Origin: Cystobacter ferrugineus
GTDB taxonomy: Bacteria > Myxococcota > Myxococcia > Myxococcales > Myxococcaceae
Direction of reading: 5' to 3'
Assembly (NCBI RefSeq): GCF_001887355.1
Contig: NZ_MPIN01000033.1
Span: 1 to 37,197 of the forward strand
Length of the DNA: 37,197 bases
In this document: piece by piece, positions 33,826 through 37,197 of the stretch
Layout of the letters: each line of letters starts with the position of its first letter
How positions within the stretch are numbered: position 1 is the first letter of the stretch
The notes under the pieces: generated by a model
What the model was told of the DNA's origin: nothing
Seen by the model: only the letters and a program-made list of their open reading frames with translations
Database searches by the model: none
Made by a program: the position numbers and the translations under genes

Positions 33826-35436
33826 ATGTCGGACACTACCGAGGGCTCCACAACGATGACGCAGCTCAGCTCTCCCGAGGTTCAAGAACTTGAGATCCGG
33901 GTCGAGGAGGCAACTCGCGCGACGGCGGCCGGGGAAAAACGCTTTGTGGAGCCCGCAGAGGGCACGTTACGCCGAGCTATAAGTAAGCGCCACCACATCG
34001 TTTTCGGCAGGCGGGGCTCGGGTAAATCGAGCCTCCTTCGCAAAGCCGCCGTCGATCTGGCTGTCGACCGTCGCCCCACTGCATACGTGGACATGGAGAC
34101 ATTCAAGGGGCACGCGTACCCCGATGTTCTACTCAGTGTTTTGATTGAGTCCTTCGAGCGGTTCAAGGAATGGCTTGAGACCGTCGCTGTGCATCCGTCA
34201 AATAAAACCAGTTGGTGGCGCAAACTCTTCGGCAGGGGTCCTACGCGAAAGCCCGTCGACCGAGCTGGGGCTAACGCCCTCGCGCAACGTCTCGATCTAC
34301 AAATCAAGGAACTCAAGGCGCTCCTACATGGTGCGGATGATGCTGCAACGGAGATGACGAGAACGCGATCGCAAGAGAGCGGGCAATCCGGCACCGTAGG
34401 ATTAGAACTCAAAGGGAAAGGACTTAAGCTATCAGGCAGCGAAGCGGATTCCGAGAAAACGATTGCGGAAGAGCAAACGAAAGTGGCGTTCAGGCAAAGC
34501 AAAACCGACTTTCTGCACCGCCACATACTTGAGTACCGTTTGCTTTTTCGTGAATTGGCTGCACTGGTCGATGGTGATTCTTATCTATTTCTTGACGATC
34601 TGTATTACATCCGTCGCGCCGATCAGGCGTCGGTGCTTGATTACTTTCATCGCATTGCCAAAGGCAACGGGCTGTGGTTGAAAGCTGGGACAATACGTCA
34701 TCGCACTCGCTGGTATACACACGGAGACCCATCTATCGGGCTCAAAATCGGCGACGACGCCGACGAGATCGATCTCGATTTGACACTTGAGAAGTTCTCG
34801 ATCACCCGTGGCTTTCTGATCGATATTCTGAAGAATTTCATCTCCGAGGCGCCCTCCCTCGCAGTTGACGCACTCCTAACTGATGGCGCGATCGACAGAT
34901 TGGTGCTCGCGAGCGGCGGCGTCGCACGAGACTTCCTCAACATTTTCCGGCGTTCAATCAGGGTTGCTCGTGAGCGGTCGGGGCGCGGGCAACAGGCCGA
35001 CCGAATCGGCGTTGAGGACATCAACAATGCGGCTGGCGAATACGAATCCGTTAAGCGCGAGGAATTGCGTAGTGACGCCCCGGAAGACCAGGAGGCTCTT
35101 GAGGAGGAATTTCGCAACGTGGGCGATTTCTGCAAGAAGCACGGACGATCCAACGTATTCTTGCTGAAACAAGACGATACCAGTTTGCGAGCGAAACGCG
35201 TTCAAGAACTTGTCGACCTGAGACTCATTCATAAGATTAGACAGCGGGTAACCGTCAGCCATCGCAAACGCGAGATCTTCGAGGGATACATGCTCGACGT
35301 TAGCCAATACACGGCGTCTCGAAAGATCCGCGACTTTGAAATCATGGAATTTTGGCGACCCGAAAATACCGACAAGCTGCGCAGAGAGTCGCTCATTTAT
35401 GGAGACGACGAACCACGCGCTGCCACTCCCGAGTAG
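33826..35436 (+). CDS. Orphan P-loop ATPase (AAA/STAND-like), function unknown
   Basis: 536 residues from ATG 33826; the ATG at 33856 (MTQLSSPEVQELEIRV) is an alternative, and neither has a clear ribosome-binding site. Walker A is FGRRGSGKSSLL (60-71) and Walker B is YLFLDD (253-258), followed by YHRIAKGNGLWLKAGTI-like sensor-1 strand residues near 285. Between them sits a polar insert (about 120-225) rich in Q, S, T and E with no evident domain. The C-terminal 180 residues look like a winged-helix lid (VQELVDLRLIHKIRQRVTVS). The layout resembles ORC/Cdc6-like and conflict-system ATPases that act as sensors, but no effector domain is fused. The GC is around 50-55%, below the chromosome, and it lies within the mobile region. 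The role is unknown; defence or element maintenance are possibilities only. Confidence 0.75.
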   Translation: MSDTTEGSTTMTQLSSPEVQELEIRVEEATRATAAGEKRFVEPAEGTLRRAISKRHHIVFGRRGSGKSSLLRKAAVDLAVDRRPTAYVDMETFKGHAYPDVLLSVLIESFERFKEWLETVAVHPSNKTSWWRKLFGRGPTRKPVDRAGANALAQRLDLQIKELKALLHGADDAATEMTRTRSQESGQSGTVGLELKGKGLKLSGSEADSEKTIAEEQTKVAFRQSKTDFLHRHILEYRLLFRELAALVDGDSYLFLDDLYYIRRADQASVLDYFHRIAKGNGLWLKAGTIRHRTRWYTHGDPSIGLKIGDDADEIDLDLTLEKFSITRGFLIDILKNFISEAPSLAVDALLTDGAIDRLVLASGGVARDFLNIFRRSIRVARERSGRGQQADRIGVEDINNAAGEYESVKREELRSDAPEDQEALEEEFRNVGDFCKKHGRSNVFLLKQDDTSLRAKRVQELVDLRLIHKIRQRVTVSHRKREIFEGYMLDVSQYTASRKIRDFEIMEFWRPENTDKLRRESLIYGDDEPRAATPE

Positions 35437-35443
35437 AGGAGCA

Positions 35444-35848
35444 TCAACTCTCTCGCTCGACGAGCATCAGGCGCAGGTCGTCTAGAGCACGCGCGAGCAT
35501 CCGGTCAAGGCGGCTCTTCGGGGCGCCCCAAAGCTCAGCCACGGAGCGCACCGACTGCGCGGTGTAGTTGATCCCGTACACGCGACAGAGCAGCTCGCGC
35601 GGCTGGGGAGCCAAGCGCAGGATCGCGCCGAGCAGCTTGGCCCGGTGCTCAGCGGCGAGCAGCAGCAGCTCGGGGTCGTCATGCTCCGCGTTGCGGTCGG
35701 AGCAGGCCCAAAGCGCGCCTTCCCGCTCGCTGTCTGCGGCGGCTCGGGCTGCTCGCTCATAGTCACCCGCGCGCGTCCTCGCTTTCGACCTGGATGGACG
35801 GACGCTCAGCGCCAATCGGCGTGGACGTGCGACCCTTGTGCGCCCCAT
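35444..35848 (-). CDS. Sigma-70 region-4-like DNA-binding protein
   Basis: 134 residues, convergent with the ATPase gene (7 bases apart). The C-terminal 65 residues match sigma region 4: KLLGAILRLAPQPRELLCRV, then SVRSVAELWGAPKSRLDRML with a helix-turn-helix, ending ALDDLRLMLVERES. Region 2 is not evident in the arginine- and alanine-rich N-terminus, so it is either a short phage-type transcription factor or the tail of a truncated ECF sigma factor. The start codon is uncertain, as ATG 35848 lacks a ribosome-binding site. It could drive promoters of the element. Confidence 0.6.
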   Translation of the reverse strand: MGRTRVARPRRLALSVRPSRSKARTRAGDYERAARAAADSEREGALWACSDRNAEHDDPELLLLAAEHRAKLLGAILRLAPQPRELLCRVYGINYTAQSVRSVAELWGAPKSRLDRMLARALDDLRLMLVERES

Positions 35849-36261
35849 CGCTCACGTGCACGTCGGCCCCGTGCATTCACGCGTATTGCTCACAGGCTGT
35901 TCGGACATGGTCCCGTCCGGTTGAACTGGTCGGTGAGTTGAGCGCGAGGGGGTCCAAACCACCAGTCGCAGTCCGAGCGCAACGCTGAGCTAAATTCACC
36001 GGGTGGTTAACGGCACTTCTCAACTCTGCCGGACAGTGAAAAATAACCGTCTGAAATATAAATGCGTGCGGTTACCTGGTTTGGCTCAGAGACAGCCGGT
36101 AGATGAGCCACACTTACCCGGCGCTCGTTTGCTCGGCCCCTAGCAAGCGACTGTAAGCGGCAAGCGGCAAGCGGCTATGAGCCCCGAGCCAAAACCCCTA
36201 AACGCGCGCACCTCACAGGTGTTGATGTATTCCTTCCTCCTTCTCCTACATCAACTTCTTC
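35849..36261. other. 410-base region without genes; tandem 7-mers and a pyrimidine-loop hairpin
   Basis: Holds three exact tandem copies of AAGCGGC (36155-36175) and, at 36221-36255, a perfect 9-base stem GTTGATGTA/TACATCAAC enclosing a 17-base all-pyrimidine loop that contains CCTCCTT, the sequence of the 16S rRNA anti-Shine-Dalgarno tail. A 15-mer TAAATGCGTGCGGTT at 36059-36073 recurs at 32925-32939. No gene was found; it is probably regulatory DNA for the genes to the right. Confidence 0.45.
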
Positions 36262-36485
36262 ATGGGGATTATTGAGAGAAGATGTGACGAGTTGACTTGC
36301 CAGTCTCCGGGGCTTTGGTGCCGTACGTGCCGCCCGAGCCAGCCCGCGCAACCGCACTCATTTAGGGAACTGTGAACCCCTCAAACCAGCCCGTCTCCGT
36401 CCCCCCGAACATCGCTGGCACCTACTGCGCGAGTGTGGCGTCGCGCTGTTTGACGAGGAAATCGGCGACCTACTCGCGATGGTGA
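36262..36485 (+). other. Two very short overlapping ORFs, uncertain
   Basis: ATG 36262 opens a 37-codon frame (MGIIERRCDELTCQ) whose TGA overlaps a GTG at 36372, which opens a second 37-codon frame (MNPSNQPVSVPPNIAG) with GC-rich third positions. That frame ends at 36485, overlapping an ATG at 36479 in the frame that runs into the excisionase-like gene. The stop-start overlaps look like translational coupling in a phage-type leader, but no domain supports them. Confidence 0.25.
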
Positions 36486-36676
36486 TACCCAAGAGTTCCG
36501 AGCGGTACGCACGAGGGCTCGTGGCATGGGACGGCATGGCTTCGGCGGTCGCAGGGTGCATTGCATTTGCGATTGAAGAACTTTCCGCAGTTCGCCGCGT
36601 GGTGCTCATCCGCGTTGTGCCCATTGGCCTGCCTGCACGCGTTCAATCTGATCGTTCCCAGAAAGGTTTTCCCACA

Positions 36677-36898
36677 GTGAGCACTCCCCCAGGGGTTGAT
36701 TCCAGTGCCCCTGAATTCCTAACCGTTGACGAAGCCGCCGCTCTGCTGCGCGTGAACCGGAAAACGCTCTATGAGTCGATCCGGCGCGGCGAGGTGCCGG
36801 GGGCGGTCCACCTTGGTCGGTCTGTCCGACTTCGCCGGAGCGTTCTGCTATCCTGGACGCCGGGTAACAGCAGTCCCGCGCTTGGAAAGAAGCCATGA
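36677..36898 (+). CDS. Excisionase-like helix-turn-helix protein
   Basis: Small DNA-binding protein of 73 residues if started at GTG 36677, with AAAGG upstream; the same frame is open back to ATG 36479, but the added 66 residues have no recognisable content. The core EFLTVDEAAALLRVNRKTLY, then ESIRRGEVPGAVHLGRSVRL, is the MerR-like excisionase pattern (winged helix-turn-helix with the R-x-G-x-V/I-P turn). Its TGA overlaps an ATG (ATGA at 36895) that opens the next, interrupted gene. In integrative elements this gene type usually lies directly before a tyrosine integrase. Confidence 0.8.
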   Translation: MSTPPGVDSSAPEFLTVDEAAALLRVNRKTLYESIRRGEVPGAVHLGRSVRLRRSVLLSWTPGNSSPALGKKP

Positions 36899-36930
36899 GC
36901 GTCAGACTCGACTTTCGCCATTTTTGGGCA
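36895..36930 (+). pseudogene. Start of an interrupted gene, perhaps a tyrosine integrase
   Basis: ATG 36895 overlaps the excisionase stop and reads MSVRLDFRHFWA before sequence belonging to the neighbouring insertion element takes over at about 36931. Only about 12 codons remain. Position suggests the integrase of a second element, but so little is left that this is an inference. Confidence 0.3.
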
Positions 36931-36961
36931 GCCGAGAGCCATAGGTCATGCGGCTCTCGGC
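36931..36961. repeat. 10-base hairpin at the end of the right-edge insertion element
   Basis: Perfect arms GCCGAGAGCC (36931-36940) and GGCTCTCGGC (36952-36961) around 11 bases. The transposase stop codon (36946-36948) lies in the loop. It may be the element's terminal structure or a transcription barrier; no T tract follows on the transposase strand. Confidence 0.5.
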
Positions 36962-37197
36962 TGAGGCCGAGAAGGGAGCTGGGGCAATCGGGCGAGAAGA
37001 AGACGCGGGTCCACCCAATCCACGGAGGCGAGCGTGCGCTGGGCCAGGCGCAGAATGTCAGCGAAGCTGACGGTGCATTTGGTGCGGTACCAGGGACGCA
37101 GGGGCAACCCCATCCGCGAAGTGTCCCAACCCAGCTCCATATACCAGAGCACCAGGAGGGTGTAGCAAACACCCACCCAGGGAGCCGTCCGCAGTAC
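36946..37197 (-). CDS. DDE transposase, C-terminal part only (runs off window)
   Basis: The last 83 residues of a transposase whose start lies beyond the right edge. The frame is open to base 37197 and reads VLRTAPWVGVCYTLLVLWYM, then RMGLPLRPWYRTKCTVSFAD and ILRLAQRTLASVDWVDP. The RPWY-x-x-K-x-x-x-SFAD-I/M-L arrangement after a hydrophobic VLRTAP helix is typical of the C-terminus of DDE transposases of the IS4/IS701-like group. It seems to have inserted into the gene starting at 36895. Whether the element is complete cannot be judged here. Confidence 0.65.
   Translation of the reverse strand, partial: VLRTAPWVGVCYTLLVLWYMELGWDTSRMGLPLRPWYRTKCTVSFADILRLAQRTLASVDWVDPRLLLARLPQLPSRPQPRAA

Noticed and set aside
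1-37197. tRNA or rRNA genes and CRISPR arrays
   Set aside because: No cloverleaf, rRNA signature or regularly spaced repeats were recognised; the AAGCGGC triplet at 36155-36175 has no spacers.

Overview
The window looks like a piece of a myxobacterial chromosome, probably suborder Cystobacterineae (Archangium/Cystobacter/Myxococcus-like). This is an inference from the high GC with strongly GC-biased third codon positions over bases 1-24800, a giant Ser/Thr kinase-AAA ATPase-TPR signalling protein, many one-component regulators and secreted hydrolases. No rRNA, tRNA or CRISPR array was seen.

Bases 1-24800 are ordinary high-GC accessory chromosome. In order: a cut-off aldehyde dehydrogenase and a thiamine-diphosphate enzyme with a divergent LysR regulator; a GNAT acetyltransferase; a second LysR regulator; an OafA-type acyltransferase; a second GNAT enzyme; a lipoprotein; an alpha/beta hydrolase; a large secreted subtilisin-like protease; a Tat-exported DJ-1/PfpI protein facing a GlxA-type regulator that has lost its middle; a PadR regulator overlapping an apolipoprotein-N-acyltransferase-like protein; a membrane-anchored haloalkane-dehalogenase-like hydrolase with a divergent AraC regulator; a PL10-like pectate lyase lipoprotein; and a kinase/ATPase gene that carries a one-base frameshift and seems to lack its 3' end. 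Three copies of a 27-40 base repeat with a hairpin separate the modules between 16.5 and 21.3 kb.

From about 24800 to the right edge the DNA is a mosaic mobile region. A large serine recombinase sits against the shortened kinase gene. Next come a small unknown gene and an XRE regulator, divergent, with six copies of a 16-base palindromic operator between them in three abutting pairs. A low-GC cargo pair follows: a zinc-ribbon protein with an AbiGi-like domain, and a GIY-YIG nuclease. Then come a complete ISAzo13-type insertion sequence, a lone HK97-fold capsid gene with a tiny coupled ORF, an orphan P-loop ATPase, a sigma region-4-like protein, an excisionase-like gene, and a gene start cut off by a second transposase that runs off the window.

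The most interesting parts are the paired-operator switch with its possible anti-phage cargo, the repeat-bounded modules at 16.5-21.3 kb, and the isolated capsid gene. The first 129 bases form a perfect fold-back and are probably a sequencing or assembly artefact.
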